This document shows positions 43,801 to 51,959 of a DNA stretch of 64,000 nucleotides, piece by piece (position 1 is the stretch's first letter; each line of letters begins with the position of its first letter). The translations under genes were made by a program, and so were the position numbers. A model generated the notes under the pieces. That model was not told the DNA's origin and did no database searches. It saw only the letters and a program-made list of their open reading frames with translations. The stretch is from Pontimicrobium aquaticum (lineage in GTDB: Bacteria; Bacteroidota; Bacteroidia; Flavobacteriales; Flavobacteriaceae), in NCBI RefSeq assembly GCF_005047595.1, contig NZ_SUPL01000009.1, forward strand, positions 16,580 to 80,579, given 5' to 3'.

Positions 43801-45060
43801 ATAATCAAACCCTTCATTCACTCCAGGTACCAAAATACCTGATTGAACCGTTGCAATATCTCTAATATCGTCTGTAATTTGAGAGCCAGCTCCACCAATA
43901 TTAGTAGGATCGTATGCGTTATTAGTGTTGTTTGGATATGCATTTGGACCTGCTGTAATATTCACTGCCGAACCAATGTTAGCTGGATTAGATTCTCCTA
44001 AGTCTTGCAAGGCTACAACGTTTCTTACATCGTCTGTTTGATTAGAACGGTTGGTTACCCAAACCTCTATTCTTGTAACTTGAATTGGTGAATTTATATA
44101 AGGATAAGTTTCTAAAGCTGAATCGTAATTATCTCTAAAGTATTGCGCTAAAAAGAAGTGTCTGTTTTCGTCGTAATCTAATCCGAAAAACTCAAATTCT
44201 TGTAAGGTGCCTCCACCTTGGGCCACCACCGTTCGTGTTTGCGATTTTTGTTCAGAAAATATTCCTGTAATAGTTGTTTTTCCAAACTGTAATTGTGTTT
44301 TTACACCAAATAAACTCTGTGCTCCAGTAATTAATGAGCTGTTTAAAGGCATGCTTACATTACCTACTTCTATTTTCTGAATAATATCATCTTCTGTAGG
44401 AGTATATTCTAATTTTATAAGATTTTGAAAATCGTAGCTAGATTGGGTGTCGTAATTAGCAGTTACTTGTAGCCTTGTTCCAACTTTACCCAATAAACTA
44501 AGTTCTATTCTTTGGTCAAAATCAAACGTGAAATTACTTCTATTTCTTGGTGAAAACGATGGATTGTCTTGCTTGGTGTATAAAATTCCTAAATCCATTT
44601 CAACCGACCCTTGTGGAATAACTTCAATAGTACTTCCTCCAAAAACGGATTCAAAAAAATCGGAATCTACATATAGTTCTGGTATTAAATTTTTCTTAGC
44701 ATCTTCTAAGCCTGCTTTCTTCCCATCGTATGCATCAATTTTTTCTTTATAATAATTACGCAAGGTTTCTTGAGCCACCAGTTTTCTGAATTCTTCAGGT
44801 GTTAAGATTATTGGGTAATTAATATTTATAGTTCCTAAACTTTGATTATAGATATATCTGTCAGTTAAAGGATCGTATGTGTATTTAGAAACTATACTGT
44901 CTGGATTCGGTAATAATAAATTATTAAACGAAAACGTCGTACTTGTTGAGTCTCTAACTGTTGTTTGTTGCGCAAAAGTGGCAATATATAATAGTAACAT
45001 AATGCTTGTTAACGCATATGTTCTAGTAGATTTGTGAAAATTAATGTTGGCGGCTTTCAA
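37855..45060 (-). CDS. sprA: Cell surface protein SprA, type IX secretion outer membrane translocon
   Basis: SprA (Sov in Porphyromonas) is the giant outer membrane beta-barrel that forms the T9SS protein-conducting pore and is needed for gliding and for secretion of adhesins and enzymes. At 2401 residues it has the expected size. A signal sequence (about residues 1-30, ending TFAQQ) is followed by long stretches of alternating beta strands, Asn- and Asp-rich loops and a final aromatic strand, SGLTLRYNFGN. The start is 5 bases after the ruvA stop, so transcription probably comes from the ruvA promoter. gcvH, vanZ and tonB follow. Confidence 0.96.
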   Translation of the reverse strand: MKAANINFHKSTRTYALTSIMLLLYIATFAQQTTVRDSTSTTFSFNNLLLPNPDSIVSKYTYDPLTDRYIYNQSLGTININYPIILTPEEFRKLVAQETLRNYYKEKIDAYDGKKAGLEDAKKNLIPELYVDSDFFESVFGGSTIEVIPQGSVEMDLGILYTKQDNPSFSPRNRSNFTFDFDQRIELSLLGKVGTRLQVTANYDTQSSYDFQNLIKLEYTPTEDDIIQKIEVGNVSMPLNSSLITGAQSLFGVKTQLQFGKTTITGIFSEQKSQTRTVVAQGGGTLQEFEFFGLDYDENRHFFLAQYFRDNYDSALETYPYINSPIQVTRIEVWVTNRSNQTDDVRNVVALQDLGESNPANIGSAVNITAGPNAYPNNTNNAYDPTNIGGAGSQITDDIRDIATVQSGILVPGVNEGFDYGKLENARKLQEGSEFTVNTQLGYISLNQRLQNDEILAVAYQFTVGDQVYQVGEFANDGVDATDVSVDSGTGNTIVSNNSLILKMLKSTVTSVDQPIWDLMMKNIYNTGAFNLEREDFKLNIFYTESSPVNYITPVGTTLFPTPGPNEDALEETPLLRVFNLDKLNYNNDPQFNGDGFFDFVPGITVIQQNGKIIFTNVEPFGKYLFDILDIDNNPSDNEADYDDPTQYNPNQAKYVYDKLYKSTKTAALEDGEKNKFQIKGRYKAGGGGGIPIGAFNVPQGSVKVTAGGRVLVEGVDYTVNYQMGTVQILDPALQASNTPIQVSVENNAVFGQQTKRFTGINVEHQFNENFVLGATFLNLNERPITQKANYGTEPINNTIFGVNANFSTEVPFLTRLANKLPNIDTDVQSNVSLRGEFAYLLPGAPKGSDFQGEATTYVDDFEGTQNAIDLLSPISWSLSSRPKALGIGGSSEDDNGIQNGYNRALLNWYSIDPIFYSGQRPTGISDDDMSNLYTRRIFIDEIFPQQDIVQGQPTVINSLDLAYYPAERGPYNFQPGAEDGILDDPIDSWAGITRQLTSTDFEQANVEYVEFWLQDPFLDNPTNPGGKLTLNLGNISEDIIKDGRKQYENGLPENGDVSAIQPTPSWGTVVPQNQALIYAFSTLGQQRANQDVGFDGYDDVEEASVFSAFSGLEDPANDNYTYFLNTTGDVFERYKKYNGVEGNSPDTFTQTNRGSTTQPDVEDINRDNTMNTIDSYFEYEFDITPSSLANVNNTFIRDRKTTTVTLPNGDSRQVKWYQFRIPLTAYTNQIGGITDFRSIRFMRLYLSEFAENTVMRFGSLDLVRSDWRRYQQSLDDDTNNDLDGTDFNVGIIGIQENDGRYVSPPGVEREQLNNNNTLVRQNEQSLVVNVCKLEPKDSRAVFKNINVDMRQFKKLRMFMHAEQGAALGLQDGDAVGFIRMGNDFTQNYYQIEIPLAVSTTGSTIDTEVWKPENEINLPIEVLAKIKALGISAGTLGDEDPTFYDVIDGVLQETSIPEFSSYTIGQQRVAIKGNPNFGDIRTLMVGIKNSHETTVDVCTEVWFNELRLSDMDNEGGWAAIASMDSNIADFMDISATGRRSTTGFGTIEQGPNQRSREDVKQYDVVTNVNLGQLLPKKWGVQIPFNYGQSEELVTPEYDQQYKDIKLQDRLDAATTNAEKETIKKQSEDYTKRQSINFIGVRKQRTGEAKPKFYDVENLTLNYSYNQVEHRDFEIENSLNQNVRVGANYNFSFDPIKIEPFKKNDSLFKGKYWKILKDFNFNLLPSSISVNTDFMRQFNKQKFRDLDLGGTNIGIEELYRRNYTFDFQYNINYNLTDALSLNFSASNNNIVRNYFVDDNLNGAQDPSKDVWDGFFDVGDPNRQFQQLGINYELPLNKIPALEFLRATYAYTGDFLWQKGSDLYGNLTINGSTYDLGNTISNASSHTLNANLDMNRLYRYLGLVRKNSSAKSNTQRGVPPGGQPRGNQQPTTTTKKNGLYNAAIDVLTTVKRIQFDYTQRNGTYLPGYMETPGFIGTLKPTFGFTFGSQRDIRYLAAKNGWLTVFPEFNQQYTEEESKILNFSAALEPMQDLKIDLTGGRTYNENLTESFNTIDSNNDGLSDGYNPLIRNAFGNFNISTSMIKTAFASSDENGSETFDNFRANRLEIARRLASKAGIDVNNPANLDAEGYPLGFGKTNQAVLLPAFLSAYTGKDAGKVSLGAFRDIPIPNWTLKYTGLMKLPWFKKHFKRFSVTHGYNSIYTINQFRSNLDYNAFDPNADYASQNPNVLDQSGNYKNETLFSAVALTEMFSPLVKVDFEMKNSMKILAEIKKDRRLFLSFDNNLLTEIKGSEYVFGLGYRIKDVKINSKMAGPRNVIKSDLNMKADISIRENKTIIRYLDLENNQVTAGQTIWGLKYTADYAFSKNLTGIFYFDYTFSEYAISTAFPQTSIRSGLTLRYNFGN

Positions 45061-45065
45061 ATCAA

Positions 45066-45647
45066 TTATAATTTTTTTAAGGCTTCTTTTATAATAGCTT
45101 CGACACTTGCTTCTTGGTTGCTGGAAACAATTTTATCTACAACGCGTTCGGATTGCTTTTTGGCAAAACCAAGAACTTCTAATGCAGATAACGCTTCATC
45201 TTTATTAGTATTGCTTTGGAATGTAATTCCTTCATCAATATCGTAGGCTTTTAAAACTTTATCTTTTAGTTCTATCACAACACGTTGCGCGGTTTTAAGA
45301 CCAATACCTTTAACTGACTGAATTAAAGCTACGTCTTCTACTGCAATTGCTTCCCTAACCTGTTTAGGTGTTAAGGACGATAACATGGTTCGTGCTGTAC
45401 TTGTTCCAATACCACTTACAGAAATAAGTAGTCTAAAAATTTGTCTTTCACCAAGCGATGAAAACCCATAAAGTGTATGCGAATCTTCTTTAACTTGAAG
45501 ATGCGTATAGAGTTTTAGATGTTCTTGATTGGGTATTTGAGAATACGTATGCAATGAAATATTTAGCAAATAGCCAACACCATTACAATCAATCACAACA
45601 TCTGTAGGATTTTTTTCAACAAGTTTACCTTGTATATGCGTAATCAT
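45066..45647 (-). CDS. ruvA: Holliday junction DNA helicase subunit RuvA
   Basis: RuvA binds four-way junctions and loads RuvB for branch migration. The 193-residue protein has the OB-fold start MITHIQGKLVEKNPTDVVIDCNGVGYLLNIS, the helix-hairpin-helix regions LISVSGIGTSTARTMLSSL and SVKGIGLKTAQRVVIELKDK, and the C-terminal domain that contacts RuvB (ALSALEVLGFAKKQSERVVDKI). RuvB is encoded about 4 kb upstream on the same strand, separated by maeB and queG. sprA follows with a 5-base gap. Confidence 0.97.
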   Translation of the reverse strand: MITHIQGKLVEKNPTDVVIDCNGVGYLLNISLHTYSQIPNQEHLKLYTHLQVKEDSHTLYGFSSLGERQIFRLLISVSGIGTSTARTMLSSLTPKQVREAIAVEDVALIQSVKGIGLKTAQRVVIELKDKVLKAYDIDEGITFQSNTNKDEALSALEVLGFAKKQSERVVDKIVSSNQEASVEAIIKEALKKL

Positions 45648-45668
45648 AGATTTGGTTTAGTTACGCTC

Positions 45669-45676
45669 CAAATGTA
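45669..45676 (-). promoter_or_regulatory. Putative -7 element for ruvA-sprA
   Basis: On the minus strand TACATTTG fits TAnnTTTG and ends 21 bases before the ruvA ATG. No clear -33 match is visible. Confidence 0.45.
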
Positions 45677-45726
45677 ATAAAATAATTATACATTATAACG
45701 ACATAATCTAACCGCAGACCCTAGTT

Positions 45727-48024
45727 TTACACTCTTTTTTGCTTTTTTTGAGCATCTATTACCGCAATTGCTGCCATATTTACTATTTCATCAACACTAG
45801 CATCTAGCTGTAAAATGTGTGCTGGTTTTTTTAATCCCATCATAATTGGGCCAATATTTTCGGCCTTATTTAACTCTTTTAAAAGCTTGTAAGTAATATT
45901 TGCCGAATCTAAGTTAGGAAATATCAATGTGTTAACTTTTCGTCCAGCTAATTTTGAAGAAGGAAAAATATCTTGGCGCATTTCATTATTTAAAGCAAAG
46001 TCTGTTTGAAATTCACCATCAACAATTAAACTAGGGTAATAACGATGCAAATACGATACGGCTTGCCTTACTTTTGATGCCTTTTCGTTACTTGATGATC
46101 CAAAATTAGAATACGAAATCATTGCCATAACTGGTTCTATGCCAAACATTTTTACTGTAGTAGCCGTCATTTGAGCTATTTTAGCAAGGTCTTTTGAGCT
46201 AGGATCTATATTAATAGAGGTATCACTTAAAAATAAAGGTCCTCGTTGTGTCATTAACACATTAGTTGTTGCAATTCTAGTAGCTCCTTTGTCAAGTCCA
46301 ATTAATTCTAACATTGGTTTTACAACCGTTGGATAATTTCTTGAAAACCCTGAAATAAGCGCATCAGCATCACCTTCATTTACCATCATTGCAGCATAAT
46401 AATTACGTTCACGCATGAGCTTTTTGGCAGTATGCTGTGTAATGCCGCGTCTATTTCGTTGGCTCCAATAAATATTTGCATAGGCATTTTTGGTTGCTTC
46501 TTGCTCATCAGATTTTGGATCAATTATTTCTACATCAGCTTCAAATTCGATTTCTTCTTTTAGCTTTTCAATTTTATCTCTTCGTCCCAACAAAATTGGT
46601 ATGGCTATACCTTCTTCATGAACTATTTGCGCTGCTTTTAAAACCGTTAATTGGTCTGCTTCAGCAAAAACAACACGCTTTGGGTTTAATTTTGCTCGAC
46701 TGTGTAACAAACGCACTAGCTTATTATCATGTCCCAATCGCTGCAGTAAAAGTTCTTCGTATCTTTCCCAATCTTCAATGGGCTCAGTAGCTACACCACT
46801 ATCCATAGCTGCTTTAGCAACCGCTGGCGGGACTACACTTATTAACCTTGGATCAAAAGGTTTAGGTATAATATACTCTTTACCAAATGTTAAACGTGTT
46901 TCGCCATAGGCAACATTTACTTGTTCCGGAACGGGTTCTTTGGCTAATTCTGCTAATGCAATAACAGCTGCTTTTTTCATCTCCTCATTAATAGAAGTTG
47001 CTCTAACATCTAAAGCACCTCTAAAAATAAAAGGAAAACCTAGCACATTATTTACTTGGTTAGGATGATCGCTACGTCCAGTTGCCATAATAATATCATC
47101 TCTAGTATCAATTGCCAATTGGTAAGCGATTTCAGGATCAGGATTTGCCATAGCAAAAACTATTGGGTTTTTTGCCATGGTTTTTAGCATCCCAGGTGTT
47201 ACAATATTTGATGTTGATAAACCAATGAACACATCGGCATCTTCCATGGCGTCCTCAAGTGTGTTAATATCTCTAGATGTAGCAAATTCTGCTTTTTGAG
47301 ATGTTAAATTATCTCTGTCTTTTCTAATAACGCCTTTACTATCTAACATGACAATATTCTCACGCTCTGCTCCAAACGATTGATATAAGCGTGTACAAGA
47401 AATCGCAGCTGCTCCAGCACCACTTATTACAATTGTTACATCCTCAATATTTTTTTCTATAATCTCTAAGGCATTTAATAATGCGGCGGCTGATATAATT
47501 GCTGTACCATGTTGGTCATCATGCATTACAGGAATATCGAGTTCTTCTTTTAAGCGTCTTTCTATTTCAAAAGCTTCTGGAGCTTTAATATCTTCAAGAT
47601 TAATACCACCAAACGTAGGCGCTATGTTTTTTACTGTTTGAATAAACTCTTCAACATCTTCTGTGCCTATTTCTATATCAAACACATCAATATCGGCAAA
47701 TATTTTAAAAAGTAATCCCTTCCCTTCCATAACTGGCTTAGAGGCTTCAGGCCCAATATTACCCAATCCTAAAACTGCTGTCCCATTAGAAATTACAGCC
47801 ACTAAATTTCCTTTAGCCGTATATTTATAAGCATTAGCTTTATCTTTTTCAATTTCTAAGCAAGGTTCGGCTACTCCAGGTGAATAAGCTAAAGATAAAT
47901 CTCTTTGAGTGGCGTACTTTTTAGTAGGCACTACTTTTATTTTTCCGGGACTTGGCTTGGCGTGGTAAATTAAAGCTTCTCTTCGTTTACTCTCCTTTCG
48001 TTTACTCTCCTTTTCCTTACTCAT
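45727..48024 (-). CDS. maeB: NADP-dependent malic enzyme with phosphotransacetylase-like C-terminal domain
   Basis: Converts malate to pyruvate and CO2 with reduction of NADP. At 765 residues it is the large, two-domain MaeB type. The N-terminal malic domain has [16 protein letters not shown] and [16 protein letters not shown]; the NAD-binding domain has [16 protein letters not shown]; from about residue 430 a phosphate acetyl/butyryl-transferase-like domain follows ([18 protein letters not shown]) that in homologues is regulatory, responding to acetyl-CoA. The N-terminus carries a tandem repeat of five codons (KESKR twice). A -7 element lies at 48051-48058. Confidence 0.96.
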   Translation of the reverse strand: MSKEKESKRKESKRREALIYHAKPSPGKIKVVPTKKYATQRDLSLAYSPGVAEPCLEIEKDKANAYKYTAKGNLVAVISNGTAVLGLGNIGPEASKPVMEGKGLLFKIFADIDVFDIEIGTEDVEEFIQTVKNIAPTFGGINLEDIKAPEAFEIERRLKEELDIPVMHDDQHGTAIISAAALLNALEIIEKNIEDVTIVISGAGAAAISCTRLYQSFGAERENIVMLDSKGVIRKDRDNLTSQKAEFATSRDINTLEDAMEDADVFIGLSTSNIVTPGMLKTMAKNPIVFAMANPDPEIAYQLAIDTRDDIIMATGRSDHPNQVNNVLGFPFIFRGALDVRATSINEEMKKAAVIALAELAKEPVPEQVNVAYGETRLTFGKEYIIPKPFDPRLISVVPPAVAKAAMDSGVATEPIEDWERYEELLLQRLGHDNKLVRLLHSRAKLNPKRVVFAEADQLTVLKAAQIVHEEGIAIPILLGRRDKIEKLKEEIEFEADVEIIDPKSDEQEATKNAYANIYWSQRNRRGITQHTAKKLMRERNYYAAMMVNEGDADALISGFSRNYPTVVKPMLELIGLDKGATRIATTNVLMTQRGPLFLSDTSINIDPSSKDLAKIAQMTATTVKMFGIEPVMAMISYSNFGSSSNEKASKVRQAVSYLHRYYPSLIVDGEFQTDFALNNEMRQDIFPSSKLAGRKVNTLIFPNLDSANITYKLLKELNKAENIGPIMMGLKKPAHILQLDASVDEIVNMAAIAVIDAQKKQKRV
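47982..48011. repeat. 15-bp tandem repeat at the maeB N-terminus
   Basis: TTCGTTTACTCTCCT occurs twice in tandem, at 47982-47996 and 47997-48011. It encodes the repeated KESKR units near the start of MaeB and keeps the frame. Confidence 0.8.
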
Positions 48025-48050
48025 ATTCTCGTTAGTTAGCTATGAATTGG

Positions 48051-48058
48051 CAAAGATA
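48051..48058 (-). promoter_or_regulatory. Putative -7 element for maeB
   Basis: On the minus strand TATCTTTG fits TAnnTTTG, 26 bases ahead of the maeB ATG. The -33 region shows no good match. Confidence 0.45.
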
Positions 48059-48077
48059 CAACGTAGAAATTAATAGC

Positions 48078-49004
48078 CTAATCTTTTAAAAATTTAATGT
48101 TTCGGGTAAGTCCTGAAAACTTTGTACGCTTTACTGCCGATTTTTTAAACACTTTTTTAAAGGTGTCTTCCGTAATCTCTTCCCAATCTTTTTTTGTCAT
48201 TTCTAATAATTCTGGATGCGGATTAAAAAGTGGTTCATTATGTGGTTTTGAAAACCGATTCCAAGGGCAAACATCTTGACACACATCGCAGCCAAACATC
48301 CAATTATCAAATTGTCCTTTAAATTCTGATGGAATATTGTCCTTGAGTTCTATCGTGAAATATGAAATACATTTACTACCATCTACCACATAAGGCTCCG
48401 TAATTGCTTGAGTTGGACACGCATCTATGCATGCTGTACATGTACCACAATGATCTGTGGTTGGTGTATCATACTCCAACGCTAAATCGATTATTAATTC
48501 TGCAATAAAATAAAACGACCCTACTTGCTGTGTCAATAAATTACTGTGTTTCCCTATCCAACCCAAACCTGATTTTGCTGCCCAAGCTTTATCTAATACT
48601 GGAGCAGAATCAACAAATGCTCTGCCTGCTACTTCTCCTATATTGTCTTGAATGAATTGTAATAATTGTTTGAGTTTGTCTTTAATCACAAAATGGTAGT
48701 CTGTACCATAAGCATATTTACTGATTTTTGGAGCAGATGTATCTTTTTGAATTTCAGAAGGGAAATAATTAAGTAATAACGACACCACACTTTTAGAGCC
48801 TTCAACTAGTTTGGTTGGGTCTAAGCGCTTATCAAAATGGTTTTCCATGTATTGCATTTTGCCATGCATATTATTATTTAACCATTTTTCTAGTCGAGGC
48901 GCTTCTTCTTCCAAAAACTGAGCTTGACTAATACCACAAGACAAAAAACCGAGGCGTTTGGCTTCGGTTTTGATGAGGTTGGTATATTTAGTTTTATTAT
49001 TCAT
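48078..49004 (-). CDS. queG: Epoxyqueuosine reductase QueG
   Basis: QueG reduces epoxyqueuosine to queuosine in tRNA, the last step of queuosine synthesis, using cobalamin and two [4Fe-4S] clusters. The 308-residue protein has the N-terminal cobalamin-binding domain and two ferredoxin-like motifs, [16 protein letters not shown] and [32 protein letters not shown] and [31 protein letters not shown] are typical family segments. The clusters may be supplied through the Nfu protein at 15869-16771. The gene lies between ruvB and maeB, with 53-65-base gaps. Confidence 0.96.
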   Translation of the reverse strand: MNNKTKYTNLIKTEAKRLGFLSCGISQAQFLEEEAPRLEKWLNNNMHGKMQYMENHFDKRLDPTKLVEGSKSVVSLLLNYFPSEIQKDTSAPKISKYAYGTDYHFVIKDKLKQLLQFIQDNIGEVAGRAFVDSAPVLDKAWAAKSGLGWIGKHSNLLTQQVGSFYFIAELIIDLALEYDTPTTDHCGTCTACIDACPTQAITEPYVVDGSKCISYFTIELKDNIPSEFKGQFDNWMFGCDVCQDVCPWNRFSKPHNEPLFNPHPELLEMTKKDWEEITEDTFKKVFKKSAVKRTKFSGLTRNIKFLKD

Positions 49005-49069
49005 TTAATAAGATTCCGAAACAACACTTCGGCAACGCTCAGTGTAACAGTTTAGAATGACGCTTAGCG

Positions 49070-50092
49070 TTAAAACAATCCACCTTGAGCATTTCCTTTG
49101 ATTCTACCTAGATGTTTGTAAGCAAATTCGGTGACTTCACGTCCTCGAGGTGTGCGCATAATAAACCCTTGCTGTATTAAAAATGGTTCGTACACCTCTT
49201 CAATAGTTTCGGCACTTTCACTAACTGCAGTTGCCAAAGTAGTAATCCCAACTGGACCTCCTTTAAATTTATCTATTATCGTCGTTAGAATTTTATTATC
49301 CATTTCATCAAGACCATGCGCATCTACGTTTAGCGCTTTTAAGCTATACTTTGAAATCTCGATATCAATGCTTCCATTGCCTTTTATTTGAGCAAAATCC
49401 CTGACTCTTCTTAATAATGCATTTGCAATTCTAGGAGTACCTCTACTTCGTCCAGCAATTTCTATTGCTGCTTCCATAGAAATAGGCACTTTTAAGATGT
49501 GCGCACTACGCTGTACAATAGTTGATAATAATTCTGTTGAATAATATTGTAATCTACTACTAATGCCAAAACGTGCTCGCATTGGCGCTGTTAACAATCC
49601 TGAACGTGTTGTGGCTCCAACTAAGGTAAATGGATTTAAATTGATTTGAACTGAACGTGCGTTAGGTCCAGTCTCAATCATAATATCGATTTTAAAGTCT
49701 TCCATTGCAGAATATAAATACTCTTCAACTATAGGACTTAAACGATGAATCTCATCTATAAATAAGACATCACGTTCTTCGAGATTGGTTAGCAATCCTG
49801 CCAAATCTCCTGGTTTATCTAATACAGGTCCAGAAGTTACTTTAATGCCTACCTCTAACTCATTCGATAAAATATGTGCTAAGGTGGTTTTCCCTAATCC
49901 TGGTGGTCCATGAAACAAGGTGTGATCTAATGCATCTCCACGTAAATTAGATGCTTCAACAAAAACTTTTAGATTTTCTAACACTTGATCTTGTCCTGCA
50001 AAATCTTCAAAGGACAATGGCCTTAAGGCTCTTTCTATATCATGTTCTTCTGAAGATAGGTTTTCGCTGGATGGATTAAGATTTTCGTTCAT
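49070..50092 (-). CDS. ruvB: Holliday junction branch migration ATPase RuvB
   Basis: RuvB is the hexameric motor that pumps DNA through RuvA-bound Holliday junctions. In the 340-residue protein, Walker A is [10 protein letters not shown], Walker B and the adjacent motif [10 protein letters not shown], sensor 1 [11 protein letters not shown], and the C-terminal winged helix ends [16 protein letters not shown]. The N-terminus [23 protein letters not shown] is standard. A -7 match (TATATTTG on the minus strand, 50104-50097) lies only four bases before the ATG. The gene is separated from ruvA by maeB and queG. Confidence 0.98.
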   Translation of the reverse strand: MNENLNPSSENLSSEEHDIERALRPLSFEDFAGQDQVLENLKVFVEASNLRGDALDHTLFHGPPGLGKTTLAHILSNELEVGIKVTSGPVLDKPGDLAGLLTNLEERDVLFIDEIHRLSPIVEEYLYSAMEDFKIDIMIETGPNARSVQINLNPFTLVGATTRSGLLTAPMRARFGISSRLQYYSTELLSTIVQRSAHILKVPISMEAAIEIAGRSRGTPRIANALLRRVRDFAQIKGNGSIDIEISKYSLKALNVDAHGLDEMDNKILTTIIDKFKGGPVGITTLATAVSESAETIEEVYEPFLIQQGFIMRTPRGREVTEFAYKHLGRIKGNAQGGLF

Positions 50093-50107
50093 ACTTCAAA
50101 TATAAAT

Positions 50108-50138
50108 AAAAACCCTTTCTAATTCAGAAAGGGTTTTT
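50108..50138 (-). terminator. Terminator of the T9SS cargo gene
   Basis: AAAAACCCTTTCT (50108-50120) pairs perfectly with AGAAAGGGTTTTT (50126-50138) around a 5-base loop. A strong terminator between the cargo gene and ruvB. Confidence 0.9.
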
Positions 50139-50159
50139 GCTTATTTTAAAAGTAATTTG

Positions 50160-51818
50160 TTATTGCTTCACAACTTTTTTAGTAGTGTTACCTTTATCTG
50201 TTTCGATTTTTAGTAAATAAATTCCTTTTTCTAAAGAAGAAAAATTCATCGTTTCATTTTTAAGTTGAATATGTTGAATCCTCTTTCCTAAGATATCGTA
50301 TAGGTGCGCTTTTTGAATTTTTACAGTATTAGTATTTAAATAGAGTACATTATTTACTGGGTTTGGATATAAATTTATTGCATTTTTTAATGAAGTTTCC
50401 TCTAACCCTAAAATTCCTGTAACAAAAGTTTTAACTTCACCATAGCTTGTTCCTTTACTATTAATAGCATAGGCTACATAAGAGTATTGAGTATTTGATG
50501 TTAATCCTGTAATAGATTCGCTGAACATTCCTGTTCCAGAACCGTTCTCATCTTTAATAACATTTGCGCCTCCTATCTGTGGATTGGCATTTTGGGACGT
50601 TATTGCATAAACAATGCCTCGTTCGGTTACCGTTACTCCACCATCTGAAGTTACATTACCACCCATAACTGCTGATGTGGAACCAAATGTTGACACAGTT
50701 GTTGTGGTTACTGTTGGAGTTGTAGGAATTTCGAAGTATAAATTATCTATTGCTAAATAGTGTACTTCGTTAGCTCCGCCAGCTGTATTGTTTAAAGGGA
50801 CAATTTCAAACTTATCGATGAGAATATTTTGATTTGTATTGGAAAGTCCTAAAAAATTAAATCCTTTGTTATCATCGTCAAAAGGAGGTGAAAACGTTTG
50901 GGTGAACACTGGTGTTCCTGAGCCATCTTTATAACCTTTTATAGTGACTCCAACCGAATGCAAGTCGCTATAAGAGCTATTATTGCTCATATATAGGTAA
51001 AACCCTTTTAAATAAATATTGTTTCCATTTGTTGTTTCAATTGAGGTTGAATAAGGAGTCCCTCCGTCTGCTATTAACGAGGGTGATGCATCTAAATTAT
51101 CTAAGTAATACAAGCTCTCGCCCACTCCAATTTTTGTTCCGTCTGTGTGAACCTGTAAAGCGTTGTTTAGTGTAAAAGATTGGCTGTTACTAACAAAGGT
51201 TGTAGCATTATCTGAAGCCGTTTCAAAGTTTTCAAGACTATAGTTTCCAACTGGTGATGGTGACCATATAATCTCATCTATTGCGGCATAGATAAGTGTT
51301 CCACCAGAAAGATCTAAACTAATTTCATCTACTAATGTATCTCCATACCCTAAACTCACTAGGTCTATAAAAGTAAAACCGTTGGTTTCTTGATTTGTCC
51401 AAGTTACATCCCCACCAGTGTCATCAATTGTTAAAGAAAAAACTTCGCTATTGTCTTTATATGCCTTTAATGTAGCTGCTTGATTTGTATTTACTGGCAC
51501 TCCTGAACAATCAGTACTAGAATAAACATATAATGAGTGAATATAAATATCTGACCCATCAGCAGTTTTAAAATTTACATTTGATTGTGACCCACAAGAA
51601 CCTATATTATCTAAGTACCGTTGCGAATCCCCAACACCACTATTGGCAAATGTTGATACCTGTCCGTTTACTATATTAAAGCTTTTTGAACCAGAAGTAA
51701 ATGAACTAGAAGTAACTGTTTCTGTTTCAAAACTTTCAAGAACAGTTTGTGCTTTAACTGTTGCTATATGAAACAAGTTAAACAAAGAGAAGAAAAATAG
51801 AAAAGTAGTTTTTTTCAT
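50160..51818 (-). CDS. T9SS type A sorting domain-containing protein with duplicated N-terminal module
   Basis: A 552-residue exported protein with unknown ligand. Signal peptide: MKKTTFLFFFSLFNLFHIATVKAQ. Two homologous modules follow, about 26-190 and 194-366; each has LExFET, VGxSxxYLDN, a GYKD/AYKD strand, GFxF and an (A)IDxx strand near its end. Residues about 368-467 resemble an Fn3-like domain found in many flavobacterial surface proteins (TERGIVYAI, GLTSNTQYSYVAYAINSKG). The last 80 residues are a type A sorting domain (INLYPNPVNNVLYLN ... KGIYLLKI ... TTKKVVKQ). It should be exported by the SprA translocon and attached or released. The gene has its own terminator. Confidence 0.9.
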   Translation of the reverse strand: MKKTTFLFFFSLFNLFHIATVKAQTVLESFETETVTSSSFTSGSKSFNIVNGQVSTFANSGVGDSQRYLDNIGSCGSQSNVNFKTADGSDIYIHSLYVYSSTDCSGVPVNTNQAATLKAYKDNSEVFSLTIDDTGGDVTWTNQETNGFTFIDLVSLGYGDTLVDEISLDLSGGTLIYAAIDEIIWSPSPVGNYSLENFETASDNATTFVSNSQSFTLNNALQVHTDGTKIGVGESLYYLDNLDASPSLIADGGTPYSTSIETTNGNNIYLKGFYLYMSNNSSYSDLHSVGVTIKGYKDGSGTPVFTQTFSPPFDDDNKGFNFLGLSNTNQNILIDKFEIVPLNNTAGGANEVHYLAIDNLYFEIPTTPTVTTTTVSTFGSTSAVMGGNVTSDGGVTVTERGIVYAITSQNANPQIGGANVIKDENGSGTGMFSESITGLTSNTQYSYVAYAINSKGTSYGEVKTFVTGILGLEETSLKNAINLYPNPVNNVLYLNTNTVKIQKAHLYDILGKRIQHIQLKNETMNFSSLEKGIYLLKIETDKGNTTKKVVKQ

Positions 51819-51905
51819 AGTTTTAAGATTAAAGTATATGAGACTAAAATACTACAAAAATCAAGATATAGTTAACTTCTTATCTAAATTAACAACACTA
51901 TAACA

Positions 51906-51934
51906 AAAAGCCTTTCTATAGTAGAAAGGCTTTT
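51906..51934 (-). terminator. Terminator of the act-cox operon
   Basis: AAAAGCCTTTCT (51906-51917) pairs with AGAAAGGCTTTT (51923-51934) around a 5-base loop. It lies 25 bases after the ctaD stop and ends the roughly 11-kb respiratory operon. Confidence 0.88.
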
Positions 51935-51959
51935 AAATATATTATATAACTTTTTAAAT

